Shown: positions 1 to 9,382 of the stretch, in pieces
How positions within the stretch are numbered: position 1 is the stretch's first letter
How the letters are laid out: every line of letters starts with the position of its first letter
Source: Aestuariispira ectoiniformans
GTDB lineage: Bacteria > Pseudomonadota > Alphaproteobacteria > UBA8366 > Aestuariispiraceae
DNA length: 64,000 nucleotides
Assembly: GCF_025136295.1 (NCBI RefSeq)
Contig: NZ_CP062788.1
Coordinates: 3,985,588 to 4,049,587, forward strand
Direction of reading: 5' to 3'
Made by a program: the position numbers and the translations under genes
Notes under the pieces: generated by a model
Seen by the model: only the letters and a program-made list of their open reading frames with translations
What the model was told of the DNA's origin: nothing
Databases searched by the model: none

Positions 1-120
1 TCCTCGATGGTCAGCGAGGAAGCCAAGCGCCTGTTGGACTCTTCCAGCGAAATGCAGGCACAGGCGGAAAACCTGCGCAAGGAAGTGAGGGATTTCCTCT
101 CCACGGTTCGCAAAAGCTGA
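1..120 (+). CDS. Methyl-accepting chemotaxis protein, C-terminal end (partial)
   Basis: The window opens inside a gene whose last 39 codons are visible and end with TGA at 118-120. The residues are a heptad-like helix (SSEMQAQAENLRKEVRDFL) ending in FLSTVRKS. This matches the C-terminal helix of cytoplasmic MCP signalling domains, for example the ends of the complete MCPs at 9232 and 54278. The sensor part lies outside the window, so ligand and membrane topology are unknown. There is no C-terminal CheR/CheB-binding pentapeptide. Assignment rests on the tail pattern only. Confidence 0.75.
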   Translation, partial: SSMVSEEAKRLLDSSSEMQAQAENLRKEVRDFLSTVRKS

Positions 121-199
121 TCCGGCGGAGAAAAAGCCCGAAGAAGCAATGGGGGAGACGGTTCTGCCGTCTCCCCCTTATTCGTTTTGTGCGACCGGA

Positions 200-676
200 T
201 CAGATCGGCTGGGCCGTGGGCCGGAACAGGATTTCGTTCACGTCCACATCCTCAGGTTCATTCACGGCGAAGGCAGCCATACGCGCGAAACTGTCGGCCG
301 GAATCGCGATCTGGCTCACGAACTCTTTCGTCTGCGCCTGGATCTCTTTTTCGGTAATATGGTCAAGTAATTCCGTTGCAACGGCACCTGGCGAAATCAC
401 CGTGGTGCGGATGTTGTAAGGCTTCACTTCCTGACGCAAGCCTTCCGACAGGGCCCGAACACCGAACTTGGTCGCGCAATAGACGGTGGCGTCCGGACCG
501 AGTTTATGACCGTAGACGGATGACACATTGATGATATGGCCGGATTTCTGGGCCTACATATGGGGAAGTGCCGCGGCGATACCATAAAGCACCCCCTTCA
601 GATTGACGTCGATCATTTGATCCCATTCGTCGACCTTCAACCGCTCCAGCGGCGCCAACGGCATCACCCCCGCATT
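200..676 (-). pseudogene. Truncated short-chain dehydrogenase/reductase with internal stop
   Basis: Read on the minus strand from 676, the frame gives [18 protein letters not shown], then [11 protein letters not shown], then [13 protein letters not shown] and the catalytic-type YCATK, and finishes with a normal SDR tail ending RPTAQPI. This is the classical SDR fold from the NAG motif to the C-terminus. Two lesions are visible. First, everything before NAG (the TGxxxGxG nucleotide-binding half) is missing and the sequence before 676 is unrelated. Second, codon 554-556 reads TAG where the context (PHM-stop-AQKSGH) suggests an original CAG. A GTG at 524-526 could restart a 108-residue fragment, but it would lack the Rossmann start. 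The gene is therefore dead or at best a remnant. Confidence 0.85.
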
Positions 677-731
677 TACTTTGCTGGTCGATGCCCTGCG
701 CTATCGCGGCTCCCCGGACGCGCCGGCCTAG
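675..731 (+). pseudogene. Possible LysR-type regulator 3' remnant
   Basis: Directly abutting the broken SDR, the plus strand reads [18 protein letters not shown] and stops at TAG 729-731. The pattern resembles the last residues of LysR-type regulators (…[10 protein letters not shown]). LysR genes are often divergent from SDR genes, so one deletion running from inside the SDR through the shared promoter and most of the regulator would give exactly this junction. The match covers only about 18 residues and is an inference. Confidence 0.4.
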
Positions 732-814
732 TCCCCAGACAATGAATGGTTGGTTTTTTTTCAAATTTGGTGCCCCAATTCGTTGATCTTTCCCGCAATG
801 CACAAGAAAAACTT

Positions 815-842
815 TTGACAGGCAACGCACCAGGAGTAGTTT
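815..842 (+). promoter_or_regulatory. Candidate sigma-70 promoter for sdhCDAB
   Basis: TTGACA at 815-820 is followed after 16 bases by TAGTTT at 837-842, about 140 bases upstream of sdhC. The -35 is perfect and the -10 is weak. The surrounding gap 732-985 holds no gene that I can support. Confidence 0.35.
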
Positions 843-985
843 AGGACGTGATCCAAAGCGGTGATTTTTTTCGTAAAAACGACCGCGGGCCTCGGGATCA
901 GGAGGGGGTTGAGGATTTCGGCCCCAAACACGGACAAGGGAAATATGTGCGGTGCAACCGCCAATCACACATTTAAGGGGTGGTC

Positions 986-1366
986 ATGAGCTCTGAAAAC
1001 AGGCCTCTGTCCCCGCATTTGCAAATTTATCGCTGGCAGTGGACCATGGCGTATTCGATTCTGCACCGTGCAACGGGTGTTGCACTGGCAGTCGGCGCAT
1101 TGTTCCTGGCTTGCTGGTTGATCGCGCTTGCGGGAGGCGCAGACGACTTCAACGCCGTCCAGGCATTCTCCACTTCCATCATCGGCCGCGTGCTGTTGCT
1201 GGGCTGGACCTGGTCGCTTTTCTATCACCTTCTCAATGGCATTCGGCATCTGGTCTGGGACAGCGGTCGCTGGCTCGACCTGAAATGCGCTGAGTTGTCC
1301 GGGCATGCAGCCGTGGCGGGATCCGTCATTCTGACGCTGATCGCCTGGGCCATCGCCTATATGTAA
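986..1366 (+). CDS. sdhC: Succinate dehydrogenase cytochrome b556 subunit
   Basis: SdhC is one of two membrane anchors of complex II and binds haem b and quinone. The protein (126 residues) starts SSENRPLSPHLQIYRW, a standard opening for the family, then has SILHRATGV, matching the S/R quinone-site motif, and YHLLNGIRHLVWD, which carries the conserved haem-ligand histidine region. Three membrane helices are evident. ATG 986 is chosen over GTG 980 because AAGGGG (975-980) lies at the right distance. It is the first gene of sdhC-sdhD-sdhA-sdhB, with 14 bases to sdhD. Confidence 0.95.
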   Translation: MSSENRPLSPHLQIYRWQWTMAYSILHRATGVALAVGALFLACWLIALAGGADDFNAVQAFSTSIIGRVLLLGWTWSLFYHLLNGIRHLVWDSGRWLDLKCAELSGHAAVAGSVILTLIAWAIAYM

Positions 1367-1380
1367 GGGAGCGAGCGGAT

Positions 1381-1761
1381 ATGTCGTTGAAAACTCCATT
1401 GGCCAAAGCACGTGGCCTGGGTTCCGCCAAGGAAGGCGTCCACCACTGGTGGGTACAGCGTATTTCGGGCGCCGCCCTGGTACCGCTAACCCTGTGGTTC
1501 GTCTTTGCCGTCGCGACCATGACCGGCAGCGACCATGCTGCTGTTGCCGCCTGGGCCGCCACCCCGGTGAACACCGTTCTGCTGGTGCTGTTGGTGGCAA
1601 CCACCTTCCACCACGCCCATCTGGGTTTGCAGGTGGTGATCGAGGACTATGTCCATAACGGCTTCTGGAAGCTTGTTTTGCTTGTCGGCATCAAATGGCT
1701 GAGCGCACTGATCGGTGTCGCCGCCATCATCGCCGTCCTTAAAGTCGCGTTCGGAGGTTAA
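1381..1761 (+). CDS. sdhD: Succinate dehydrogenase membrane anchor subunit
   Basis: This is the second membrane anchor of complex II, 126 residues. It begins with a soluble segment containing [17 protein letters not shown], then three hydrophobic helices. The conserved histidine segment [19 protein letters not shown] is the SdhD haem/quinone region. It is followed after only 5 bases by sdhA, consistent with a single transcript and translational coupling. Confidence 0.94.
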   Translation: MSLKTPLAKARGLGSAKEGVHHWWVQRISGAALVPLTLWFVFAVATMTGSDHAAVAAWAATPVNTVLLVLLVATTFHHAHLGLQVVIEDYVHNGFWKLVLLVGIKWLSALIGVAAIIAVLKVAFGG

Positions 1762-1766
1762 GGGTT

Positions 1767-3560
1767 ATGGCTCAATCTTACGAAATCATCGACCACGCCT
1801 ATGACGTGGTTGTCGTCGGTGCCGGGGGCGCGGGCCTTCGCGCCACATTCGGCCTGGCGGAAGCCGGGCTGAAGACCGCCTGCATCACCAAGGTCTTCCC
1901 GACCCGCAGTCACACGGTTGCCGCACAGGGCGGGATTTCCGCCTCACTGGGTAACATGGGTGATGATAACTGGCGCTGGCATATGTATGACACCGTCAAG
2001 GGGTCGGACTGGCTGGGCGACCAGGACGCCATCGAATATATGGTGCGTGAAGCTGTTCCCGCCATTATCGAGCTGGAACATTACGGCGTGCCCTTCAGCC
2101 GTACCGAAGAAGGCAAGATCTACCAGCGCCCCTTCGGCGGCATGACCACGCATTTCGGTGAAGGCCCCGCAGCACAGCGTACCTGTGCGGCAGCCGACCG
2201 GACCGGCCACGCCATCCTGCACACGCTCTACCAGCAGTCCCTGAAACACCAGGCGGAATTCTATATCGAATATTTCGCCCTGGACCTGATCATGGACGAC
2301 GAAGGTGTCTGCCGCGGCGTCATGGCCTGGAACCTGGACGACGGGACCATCCACCGCTTCCGTGCGAAGCAGGTGATCCTGGCGACCGGCGGTTATGGCC
2401 GTGCCTATTTCTCCGCCACTTCCGCGCATACCTGCACGGGTGATGGTGGCGGCATGGTGCTGCGCGCAGGGCTGCCGTTGCAGGATCTGGAATTCGTTCA
2501 GTTCCACCCGACAGGTATCTACGGCGCAGGTTGCCTGATCACCGAGGGTGTCCGTGGTGAAGGTGGTTACCTGACCAACTCTGAAGGCGAGCGTTTCATG
2601 GAACGCTATGCGCCGTCGGCCAAGGACCTGGCCAGCCGTGACGTGGTCAGCCGTTCCATGACCATGGAGATCAACGCCGGTCGCGGTGTGGGTCCAAACA
2701 AGGACCATATCCACCTGCATATCTCGCATCTGGACCCGGCCATCATCGAAGAACGCCTGCCCGGCATCGCCGAAAGCGCGCGCATCTTCGCCGGTGTCGA
2801 CGTGACCAAGGAACCGATCCCGGTCATCCCGACCTGCCATTACAACATGGGCGGTATCCCCACCAACTATCACGGTGAGGTCGTCACCCTTAAAGACGGT
2901 AACCCGGACGCTGTTGTCCCCGGCCTGATGGCTGCGGGCGAGGCGGCCTGCGTTTCCGTCCACGGTGCAAACCGTCTGGGCTCCAACTCGCTGCTGGACC
3001 TTGTGGTCTTCGGCCGCGCCGCGGCGCTGCGTTGTGCGGAAACCGTCGATCCGAACGAAAGCCACAAAACGTTGCCGGCCGACGCCGGTCACGAGGCGCT
3101 GGACCGTCTGGACCGCCTGCGCCATGCCAATGGCGAACATTCCACCGCGTCGCTGCGCGGTGAGATGCAGCGCGTGATGCAACAGCATTGCGCGGTCTTC
3201 CGGACGGGCGACAGCCTGCAGGAAGGTGTCGACAAGCTGAAAGCCACCTGGGAGAAGAAGAAGGACATCAAGGTCTCCGACCGTTCGATGGTCTGGAACT
3301 CCGACCTTGTGGAGACGCTGGAGCTGGAAAACCTGATGTCCCAGGCCATGGTGACCATCACCGGTGCGGAAAACCGGAAAGAATCCCGCGGCGCGCAAGC
3401 CCGTGAGGATTACCCGGACCGTGACGATGAGAACTGGATGAAACACACGCTGGCATGGTGTGACGAGGCGGGCAAGGTCACGATGGCCGACCGTCCGGTT
3501 CACATGAACCCCATGTCCAACGACGTCCAGTCCGTGCCGCCCAAGGCACGCGTCTACTAA
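1767..3560 (+). CDS. sdhA: Succinate dehydrogenase flavoprotein subunit
   Basis: SdhA oxidises succinate to fumarate in the TCA cycle and passes electrons to SdhB. The 597-residue length is typical. The N-terminal [13 protein letters not shown] is the FAD dinucleotide fold, and [10 protein letters not shown] carries the histidine (about residue 49) that binds FAD covalently in this family. [21 protein letters not shown] and [19 protein letters not shown] are further flavoprotein hallmarks, and the C-terminus carries the helical domain and RPVHMNP. It lies in the sdhCDAB operon between sdhD and sdhB. Confidence 0.97.
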   Translation: MAQSYEIIDHAYDVVVVGAGGAGLRATFGLAEAGLKTACITKVFPTRSHTVAAQGGISASLGNMGDDNWRWHMYDTVKGSDWLGDQDAIEYMVREAVPAIIELEHYGVPFSRTEEGKIYQRPFGGMTTHFGEGPAAQRTCAAADRTGHAILHTLYQQSLKHQAEFYIEYFALDLIMDDEGVCRGVMAWNLDDGTIHRFRAKQVILATGGYGRAYFSATSAHTCTGDGGGMVLRAGLPLQDLEFVQFHPTGIYGAGCLITEGVRGEGGYLTNSEGERFMERYAPSAKDLASRDVVSRSMTMEINAGRGVGPNKDHIHLHISHLDPAIIEERLPGIAESARIFAGVDVTKEPIPVIPTCHYNMGGIPTNYHGEVVTLKDGNPDAVVPGLMAAGEAACVSVHGANRLGSNSLLDLVVFGRAAALRCAETVDPNESHKTLPADAGHEALDRLDRLRHANGEHSTASLRGEMQRVMQQHCAVFRTGDSLQEGVDKLKATWEKKKDIKVSDRSMVWNSDLVETLELENLMSQAMVTITGAENRKESRGAQAREDYPDRDDENWMKHTLAWCDEAGKVTMADRPVHMNPMSNDVQSVPPKARVY

Positions 3561-3584
3561 GGCCGGGATAGAGGAGACAACGAA

Positions 3585-4370
3585 ATGGCTGAATTTTCTC
3601 TGCCCGCCAACTCCAAGGTCCAGGAAGGCAAGTCCTGGAACAAGGCCGAGGGCAAGAATGTCAAAACCTTCCGCATCTATCGCTGGGATGGCGACAGCGG
3701 GGAAAACCCGCGTGTCGACAGCTATGAGGTAGATCTGGACGAATGCGGCCCGATGGTGCTTGACGCGCTGATCAAGATCAAGAACGAGATTGATCCGACG
3801 TTGACCTTCCGCCGGTCCTGCCGTGAGGGCATCTGCGGGTCCTGTGCGATGAATATCGACGGGACCAACACGCTGGCCTGCACCAAATATATTTCCGACG
3901 TGAAAAAGGAAAAGGACGTTGCGGTCTATCCGCTGCCCCATATGAGCGTCGTCAAGGATCTGGTGCCGGACCTGAACCGTGCCTATGCACAGCTTGCTTC
4001 GGTCGAACCCTGGATGAAGACCCAGTCACCGCCGCCGCCGGACAAGGAACGCCTGCAGTCGCCGGAAGAACGGAAAAAACTGGATGGCCTTTACGAATGC
4101 ATTCTGTGCTTCTGCTGTGCCACATCCTGCCCGTCCTATTGGTGGAACGGCGACCGGTATCTCGGCCCGGCGGTGTTGTTGCAGGCCTATCGCTGGATCG
4201 CGGACAGCCGCGACGAATATACCGGCGAGCGCCTGGACAACCTGGAAGATCCGTTCCGGCTTTACCGTTGCCACACGATCATGAACTGCTCCAAGACCTG
4301 CCCGAAAGGCCTCAACCCGGCCAAGGCGATCGCGGAGATCAAAAAGCTCATGGTCGAACGCAAAGGCTAA
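3585..4370 (+). CDS. sdhB: Succinate dehydrogenase iron-sulfur subunit
   Basis: SdhB carries electrons from FAD to quinone. Residues C79, C84, C87 and C99 ([13 protein letters not shown]…LAC) form the [2Fe-2S] site. [17 protein letters not shown] (C172, C175, C178, C182) and [17 protein letters not shown] supply the [4Fe-4S] and [3Fe-4S] ligands. At 261 residues it is the normal length. GAGGAGA precedes the start. It is the last gene of the operon and is followed 24 bases later by a clear terminator. Confidence 0.97.
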   Translation: MAEFSLPANSKVQEGKSWNKAEGKNVKTFRIYRWDGDSGENPRVDSYEVDLDECGPMVLDALIKIKNEIDPTLTFRRSCREGICGSCAMNIDGTNTLACTKYISDVKKEKDVAVYPLPHMSVVKDLVPDLNRAYAQLASVEPWMKTQSPPPPDKERLQSPEERKKLDGLYECILCFCCATSCPSYWWNGDRYLGPAVLLQAYRWIADSRDEYTGERLDNLEDPFRLYRCHTIMNCSKTCPKGLNPAKAIAEIKKLMVERKG

Positions 4371-4394
4371 GCCCGACCAACGGTCGATATCTGA

Positions 4395-4425
4395 GAAGCC
4401 GCCTCCGGGCGGCTTCTTTTATTTT
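4395..4425 (+). terminator. Rho-independent terminator after sdhB
   Basis: GAAGCCGCC (4395-4403), loop TCCG, GGCGGCTTC (4408-4416), then TTTT-A-TTTTT. The T tract overlaps the stop codon of the convergent tetR-like gene. Confidence 0.9.
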
Positions 4426-5027
4426 TGGGATAACCGCTCTGCCACGAATTGTTCCATCAACTCCCGCGCGGTCACGGAAAACAGGTTGATGCGCCTTGTA
4501 TGGGCAAGCAGCAGCAGGCCTGTGGCATGGGCAAAGGTGGCGGCAGTGATACGCTCCCCGGCCTCCCGGTCGCCGCTCAACGCAATCGCAGCCTCCATCA
4601 TCGGCGATAGGGCATCCATCAGGGCGGCGTTCAGGCTGGGGTCCCAGTCCCGGCCCAGACCGCTGGGGCGGATCCCACCGTGGAACAGATAAAATCCCAG
4701 GTCCAGGTCCTTGGGATTTTGTTCATAGAAATCATAGAAGGCCATCACAGCCGCCCGGAATCGCGCCTCCGGCGCTGATAACCTTTCCACCGACGCCGCG
4801 ACATAGGCTTGCAGCCTCGTCAGGGACATCTGCAGCAATTCCCCGTAAAGCGCCTCTTTGGAATCGAAATGAAAATAAAGCGCGGCGGGTGTGTATCCCG
4901 CCTTGGTTGCGATGGAGCGCAGGGATGCCCCCTCCAAACCGTCGGCCTCAAACACCTCGCGGGCAACGTCCAGAATACGGGATCGCTTTGCCTCTTTTGC
5001 AGCGCGCTTCTTCGTTTCGGCTTTCAT
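4419..5027 (-). CDS. TetR/AcrR-family repressor, likely of the adjacent acyl-CoA dehydrogenase
   Basis: The N-terminal helix-turn-helix is plain: RILDVAREVFEADGLEGASL, then SIATKAGYTPAALYFHFDSKEALYGEL. It is followed by a helical ligand domain of about 140 residues. Start ATG 5027 gives 202 residues. An in-frame codon at 5099 would add 24 residues but would place coding sequence over the twin operator, so the shorter form is preferred. The gene is divergent from the AidB-like dehydrogenase at 5152. Two palindromes between them suggest autorepression and control of that enzyme. The inducer is unknown; an acyl-CoA would fit the neighbour. Confidence 0.9.
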   Translation of the reverse strand: MKAETKKRAAKEAKRSRILDVAREVFEADGLEGASLRSIATKAGYTPAALYFHFDSKEALYGELLQMSLTRLQAYVAASVERLSAPEARFRAAVMAFYDFYEQNPKDLDLGFYLFHGGIRPSGLGRDWDPSLNAALMDALSPMMEAAIALSGDREAGERITAATFAHATGLLLLAHTRRINLFSVTARELMEQFVAERLSQK

Positions 5028-5041
5028 CAATCTATTTTTTC

Positions 5042-5086
5042 TAACAGTGTTAAAAAATTGTTTGACCAAATTTCTAACACTGTTAG
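5042..5086. promoter_or_regulatory. Twin palindromic TetR operator
   Basis: TAACAgTGTTA at 5042-5052 and CTAACACTGTTAG at 5074-5086 are near-identical palindromes with centres 33 bases apart, about three helical turns, so both lie on the same DNA face. They fill the space between the divergent tetR-like and acyl-CoA dehydrogenase starts. Confidence 0.75.
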
Positions 5087-5151
5087 ATTTTCTACTCAAG
5101 ATGGTTTGCGTTATGATTCAGTCACGTGAGCTTTAAAAAGCGAGACAGATC

Positions 5152-6822
5152 ATGTCGAACAATGTTTACAGCAATCACGACGTCTATAACCAGCCAAGCG
5201 ATCTGGCGGACGTCAACCTGTTCGAAACCGACCTGCCCCTGCAAGCTGCCTGCAAGGCTTTCGGGGCGGACTGGGCAATTGACCATCTGAACCGCACAGG
5301 CGCTGTCACCGGCAGTGCCCATGTGCAGAAGCTGGCATGGGAGGCAAACCGCCATACGCCGGAGCTTCGCACCCACGACCGGACCGGCCACCGGATTGAC
5401 GAGATTCATTTTCATCCAGCCTGGCACCACCTGATGACACTGGCCTATGAGGGGGAGCTGCATTCACTGGCCTGGACGGAGAAGAAAGCCGGCGCCCATG
5501 TGGCGCGCGCTGCCCTGTCCTATCTCTGGAACCAGGCCGAAAACGGCATCTGCTGTCCGGCGGGCATGACCTTCGCCTCGATTGCCACTCTGCGCCACGC
5601 GCCGGTACTGGCGGAAATCTGGCAACCGCAAATCCTGCGCCCGGCCTATGATGAGCGCCCCCTGCCTGCCGAACAGAAAACGGGCCTGACCGTCGGTATG
5701 GCCATGACCGAAAAACAGGGCGGTTCTGACCTGCGACAGGTACAGACCACAGCCAAACCGGCAGGTAAAAGCCGCGGGCCGGGATCAAGCTGGCTGCTGG
5801 ACGGGCATAAATGGTTCTTTTCCGTTCCCCAGTCGGACCTATTCCTGACGCTGGCGCGTACCGACAAGGGGGTTACCTGCTTCCTTGCACGCGGCTGGTT
5901 GGAAGACGGACAACGCAACCGGCTGAAACTACAGCGGCTGAAAGAGAAATGCGGCAACCGGTCCAACGCCTCCTCAGAGGTGGAATTCTACGGTCTTGAG
6001 GCAACAATTGTCGGCGAGGAAGGCCGTGGTATCCGTACGCTGCTGGAGATGGCGCATCTGACGCGGCTGGACTGTGCGATCAGTTCCGCGGGCCTGATGC
6101 GTCAGGCCGTCAGCCAGGCAATCCATCACTGCGCCAACCGGTCAGCCTTTCAGAAGCGCCTGATAGAACAGCCGGTCATGGGCCAGGTCATCGCCGATCT
6201 CGCCCTGGAGGCGGAGACGATGATGTGGATGGGCCTGCGCGCGGCTGCCAGCCTGGACCGCAGCGAGGCTGATGAAACCGAAGCCCTGCTAAACCGGATC
6301 ACAATCCCCATGGCCAAATACTGGGCCTGCAAACGCGCACCCATGGTGGCCGCAGAGGCGCTGGAATGCCACGGCGGCAATGGTTTTGTCGAAGACCACA
6401 TGATGGCGCGGCTTTACCGGGAGGCCCCGCTCAATGGCGTCTGGGAGGGTAGCGGTAATATCATCTGTCTGGATGTGGCGCGCGCCCTTCACCAAAAACC
6501 GGAATGCGGCGAAGCCTTCCTCGCAATGTTATCCGGACAACGTGGCAAGGACAGCCGCCTGGACTCCGCGATTGACACGTTGGCCGAAGACCTGCCGAAA
6601 CTGGTGAGGGATGAAACCCTGGCCCGCCACGTGGTGGGCAAGATGGCGATTGCCTATCAGGCCTCCCTGCTGTTGGAACATGCCCCGGCAGAGATCGCCG
6701 AAAGCTTCTGTAACGCAAGATTGGGTACGGGTTGGAACGGCCATTTCGGTGGCAGTGACAGCCCGTTGCCGGTGAACACCATCATCGACCGGATGCGGGT
6801 CGCCACCGGCGAGGGTACGTGA
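5152..6822 (+). CDS. AidB-like acyl-CoA dehydrogenase
   Basis: This 556-residue flavoenzyme belongs to the AidB branch of acyl-CoA dehydrogenases (E. coli AidB is about 540 residues and belongs to the Ada alkylation response). The N-terminal domain contains HPAWHHLMTLAYEGELHSL. The flavin-binding segment GMAMTEKQGGSDLRQVQTTA and the C-terminal ECHGGNGFVEDHMMARLYRE and GVWEGSGNIICLDVARAL are diagnostic. The physiological substrate of this family is unsettled. Expression is probably controlled by the divergent TetR regulator through the twin operator rather than by Ada. It is followed by its own terminator. Confidence 0.9.
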   Translation: MSNNVYSNHDVYNQPSDLADVNLFETDLPLQAACKAFGADWAIDHLNRTGAVTGSAHVQKLAWEANRHTPELRTHDRTGHRIDEIHFHPAWHHLMTLAYEGELHSLAWTEKKAGAHVARAALSYLWNQAENGICCPAGMTFASIATLRHAPVLAEIWQPQILRPAYDERPLPAEQKTGLTVGMAMTEKQGGSDLRQVQTTAKPAGKSRGPGSSWLLDGHKWFFSVPQSDLFLTLARTDKGVTCFLARGWLEDGQRNRLKLQRLKEKCGNRSNASSEVEFYGLEATIVGEEGRGIRTLLEMAHLTRLDCAISSAGLMRQAVSQAIHHCANRSAFQKRLIEQPVMGQVIADLALEAETMMWMGLRAAASLDRSEADETEALLNRITIPMAKYWACKRAPMVAAEALECHGGNGFVEDHMMARLYREAPLNGVWEGSGNIICLDVARALHQKPECGEAFLAMLSGQRGKDSRLDSAIDTLAEDLPKLVRDETLARHVVGKMAIAYQASLLLEHAPAEIAESFCNARLGTGWNGHFGGSDSPLPVNTIIDRMRVATGEGT

Positions 6823-6834
6823 AGGCGTATCCGT

Positions 6835-6868
6835 GGCCGATTGTCCATTCAATCGGCCCGCAGTTTTT
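6835..6868 (+). terminator. Rho-independent terminator after the acyl-CoA dehydrogenase
   Basis: GGCCGATTG (6835-6843), six-base loop, CAATCGGCC (6850-6858), then CGCAG and five T. It starts 12 bases after the stop codon. Confidence 0.8.
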
Positions 6869-6969
6869 GCCTCCTACTCGCGAGCGGTTGCGCCCACAAC
6901 CCTCGCCTTCTTTTTTGGCAGCACGTAGCCACCTACCGCCCACAAAACCGGACAACGCCGCAGGACCGA

Positions 6970-6984
6970 TTAACCATCGGTTAA
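6970..6984. promoter_or_regulatory. CtrA-type box upstream of MCP gene
   Basis: TTAACCATCGGTTAA is a perfect TTAA-N7-TTAA, the CtrA consensus, located 92 bases before the MCP start at 7076. The rest of 6869-7075 shows no gene. Confidence 0.6.
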
Positions 6985-7075
6985 GCTGCTTGGCATACAC
7001 TCACCTCTAACGACCTCCCAGGGCATTTAGGGGGGAGGAGGCTGGAAGACCGTAACTGGAAGGTTTGTTCTGGCC

Positions 7076-9232
7076 ATGTTAAATTTTCTCGCCAAACGGC
7101 GACTACAGGTAGTTATTCCCTCGATTATCGTTGTCATCGCGGTACTCGCAACCGCCGTCGCCGGTATCGCCAGCTATGTTATCGGGCGCGATGCCCTGAA
7201 TAGGGAAGCGACCGGCAAACTGGTGGCGCTCGCAGAAGCACGCCGGTCGGCACTCAGCGATTATCTGGAATCAATCCGTCAGGACTTGCGAATCCAGGCA
7301 GAAAACCCTGCGATCAAAACCATGCTGGATCAGTATATTTCCAGTTGGGGCGCGATGGGCAGCAACCAGCAGAAAACGCTGCAGGACCTCTATATCAACA
7401 ATAACCCCAACAAGACCGGAGAGAAGGACAAACTGGTCGATGCCGGGGATGGTTCCTACTACAGCAAATACCACGCCCGCTATCACCCCTGGATGAACCG
7501 GTTACAGCGCGACCGTGGCTACTACGATATCTTCCTGTTCGATACCGAGGGTAACCTGGTCTACACGGTCTTCAAGGAGCTGGACTACGCCACAAACCTC
7601 ATAAACGGCAAATGGGCTGATACGGGGCTTGGCACCGTTTATCGCGAGGCAATGAAAGCAGGCAAAAAGGGAGACGTCGTTTTTGACGATTTCAAACCCT
7701 ACGCCCCCAGCCTTGGAGCCCCCGCCAGCTTTATCGCTACTCCGGTCATGAGCGAGGACGGCAAGTCGGTTCTGGGTGTTTTGGCCTTCCAGATGCCGAT
7801 TGACCGGCTTAACAACGTTCTCCACCAGACCGCAGGCATGGGTGAAACCGGCGAGACCTATGTGGTCGGCGAAGATTTCCTGATGCGAACCGATTCCCGC
7901 TTCAGCGAGGAATCGACAATCCTGAAACGAAAAATTGACACCCAAAGCGTGGAGGATGCCCTCAAAGGTAAGACCGGCGCGGTGAATATCGACGACTATC
8001 GCGGTGTCCCAGTCGTCTCGGCCTATACACCCGTGACGTTTGAAGGAACAACCTGGGCAGTCATCGCGGAAATCGACGAAGACGAGATATTCGCGCCCGC
8101 CGCGCATATGCTCAATTCCGCGATCATCATTCTGGTGATCACCACGATTATCGCGATTGCAATCGGCCTTCTGTTCGGCCGGGGCATCGCCTCGCCGATC
8201 ACAAAGTCTGTCGGCATCATGGAAGAACTGGCCAAGGGTAATCTCGAGGTCGAAGTCGACGACATGGGCTGGCAGAATGCGATCGGGCGAATGCTGCGCG
8301 CCCTGCAGCAATTCAAGGAGAACCTGATCGAGAACCGCCGCCTGAACGAAGAGCAGCAAAAAGAAGACCAGCGCAAACTGGAGCGCGCCGAACAGGTTCA
8401 GCAATGGATCGAGGAATTCAACCAGTCTTCGGGCCGCGCAATCGAATCCGTCTCAGGTGCCTCAGATTCCATGCAAAAGACAGCGACAACCATGTCGTCC
8501 GCTGTGGAACAGACCAACAGCCTTTCCGCCAGCGTCGCCGCGGCCGCAGAACAGGCATCCACGAATGTGAACACGGTCGCCGGTGCCGCGGAAGAGCTGA
8601 CCTCCTCCATCCACGAGATCAGCAATCAGGTCCAGAAATCCAGCGAGATCGCCCGACAGGCCGTGACAGAGGCCGAGGCCAGCGACAAACTGGTGCAGGG
8701 ACTTGTGGAAAGCGCAGACCGGATTGGTGAGGTTGTCACCCTGATCAACGAGATCGCCGACCAGACCAACCTGCTGGCGCTGAACGCGACCATCGAGGCT
8801 GCCCGGGCCGGTGATGCCGGCAAGGGCTTTGCCGTGGTTGCCAACGAGGTGAAATCACTTGCCTCGCAGACCGGCAAGGCAACCGAGGAAATCGGTTCGC
8901 AAGTCGTCAGCATCCAGGCCGCAACCAAGGAAACCGTGACCGCGATCCAGAACATCACCAAGATCATCAAGGATATCAACGAAATCACCACAGGCATTGC
9001 CTCCGCCGTGGAGGAACAGGGTGCTGCAACCCAGGAAATCGCCCGAAACACCCAACAGGCCGCTGCCGGGACCAAGGACGTTACCAGCAACATCTCCGGC
9101 GTCAGCAAGGCCGCTGCCGACAGCGACGACGCAACAAAACTGGTGATGACGGCTGCCAACGACCTGTCGGAACAATCAGAAAACCTGAGGCGGGAAATCG
9201 ACAGTTTTATCAACAAGATCAAATCCGCCTGA
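7076..9232 (+). CDS. Methyl-accepting chemotaxis protein with periplasmic Cache-like sensor
   Basis: This is a transmembrane chemoreceptor of 718 residues. TM1 spans about residues 12-37 ([19 protein letters not shown]). A periplasmic sensor of about 300 residues follows, including [19 protein letters not shown] and [20 protein letters not shown], patterns I associate with Cache-type sensing domains. TM2 is about 345-368, then come HAMP and the cytoplasmic coiled coil. The signalling tip [20 protein letters not shown] contacts CheA/CheW. It ends SFINKIKSA with no CheR tether. A CtrA-type box sits upstream and a terminator follows, so it is a single-gene unit. The ligand is unknown. Confidence 0.95.
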   Translation: MLNFLAKRRLQVVIPSIIVVIAVLATAVAGIASYVIGRDALNREATGKLVALAEARRSALSDYLESIRQDLRIQAENPAIKTMLDQYISSWGAMGSNQQKTLQDLYINNNPNKTGEKDKLVDAGDGSYYSKYHARYHPWMNRLQRDRGYYDIFLFDTEGNLVYTVFKELDYATNLINGKWADTGLGTVYREAMKAGKKGDVVFDDFKPYAPSLGAPASFIATPVMSEDGKSVLGVLAFQMPIDRLNNVLHQTAGMGETGETYVVGEDFLMRTDSRFSEESTILKRKIDTQSVEDALKGKTGAVNIDDYRGVPVVSAYTPVTFEGTTWAVIAEIDEDEIFAPAAHMLNSAIIILVITTIIAIAIGLLFGRGIASPITKSVGIMEELAKGNLEVEVDDMGWQNAIGRMLRALQQFKENLIENRRLNEEQQKEDQRKLERAEQVQQWIEEFNQSSGRAIESVSGASDSMQKTATTMSSAVEQTNSLSASVAAAAEQASTNVNTVAGAAEELTSSIHEISNQVQKSSEIARQAVTEAEASDKLVQGLVESADRIGEVVTLINEIADQTNLLALNATIEAARAGDAGKGFAVVANEVKSLASQTGKATEEIGSQVVSIQAATKETVTAIQNITKIIKDINEITTGIASAVEEQGAATQEIARNTQQAAAGTKDVTSNISGVSKAAADSDDATKLVMTAANDLSEQSENLRREIDSFINKIKSA

Positions 9233-9261
9233 CGAAATAAGCCAGTAAAACCTCACACCCT

Positions 9262-9287
9262 GGGCTGCCTTTCCGGCAGCCCTTTTT
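9262..9287 (+). terminator. Rho-independent terminator after MCP
   Basis: GGGCTGCC (9262-9269), loop TTTCC, GGCAGCCC (9275-9282), five T. Confidence 0.9.
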
Positions 9288-9382
9288 CTTTTGGTCCATT
9301 TTTCCGGAAAGCCCCGGGCCTTTGGCTCTGCCACACCCTTCCAGGACGCACTAATATGCCGTTGAAAATTTCAGGAGCACCT

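Noticed and set aside
1944-3941. Long open frame (665 codons) antisense to sdhA
   Set aside because: It is a codon-bias shadow of sdhA/sdhB. It has no ribosome-binding site or family motifs and spans two well-supported genes.
4978-5099. Longer N-terminus for the TetR protein from 5099
   Set aside because: It would encode the operator region as protein and adds residues with no resemblance to the family start; ATG 5027 is preferred.
8749-8870. Highly similar DNA in five places (MCP signalling tips near 8750, 17825, 53800, 57960)
   Set aside because: This is conserved protein coding for the [20 protein letters not shown] region of chemoreceptors, not a mobile repeat.
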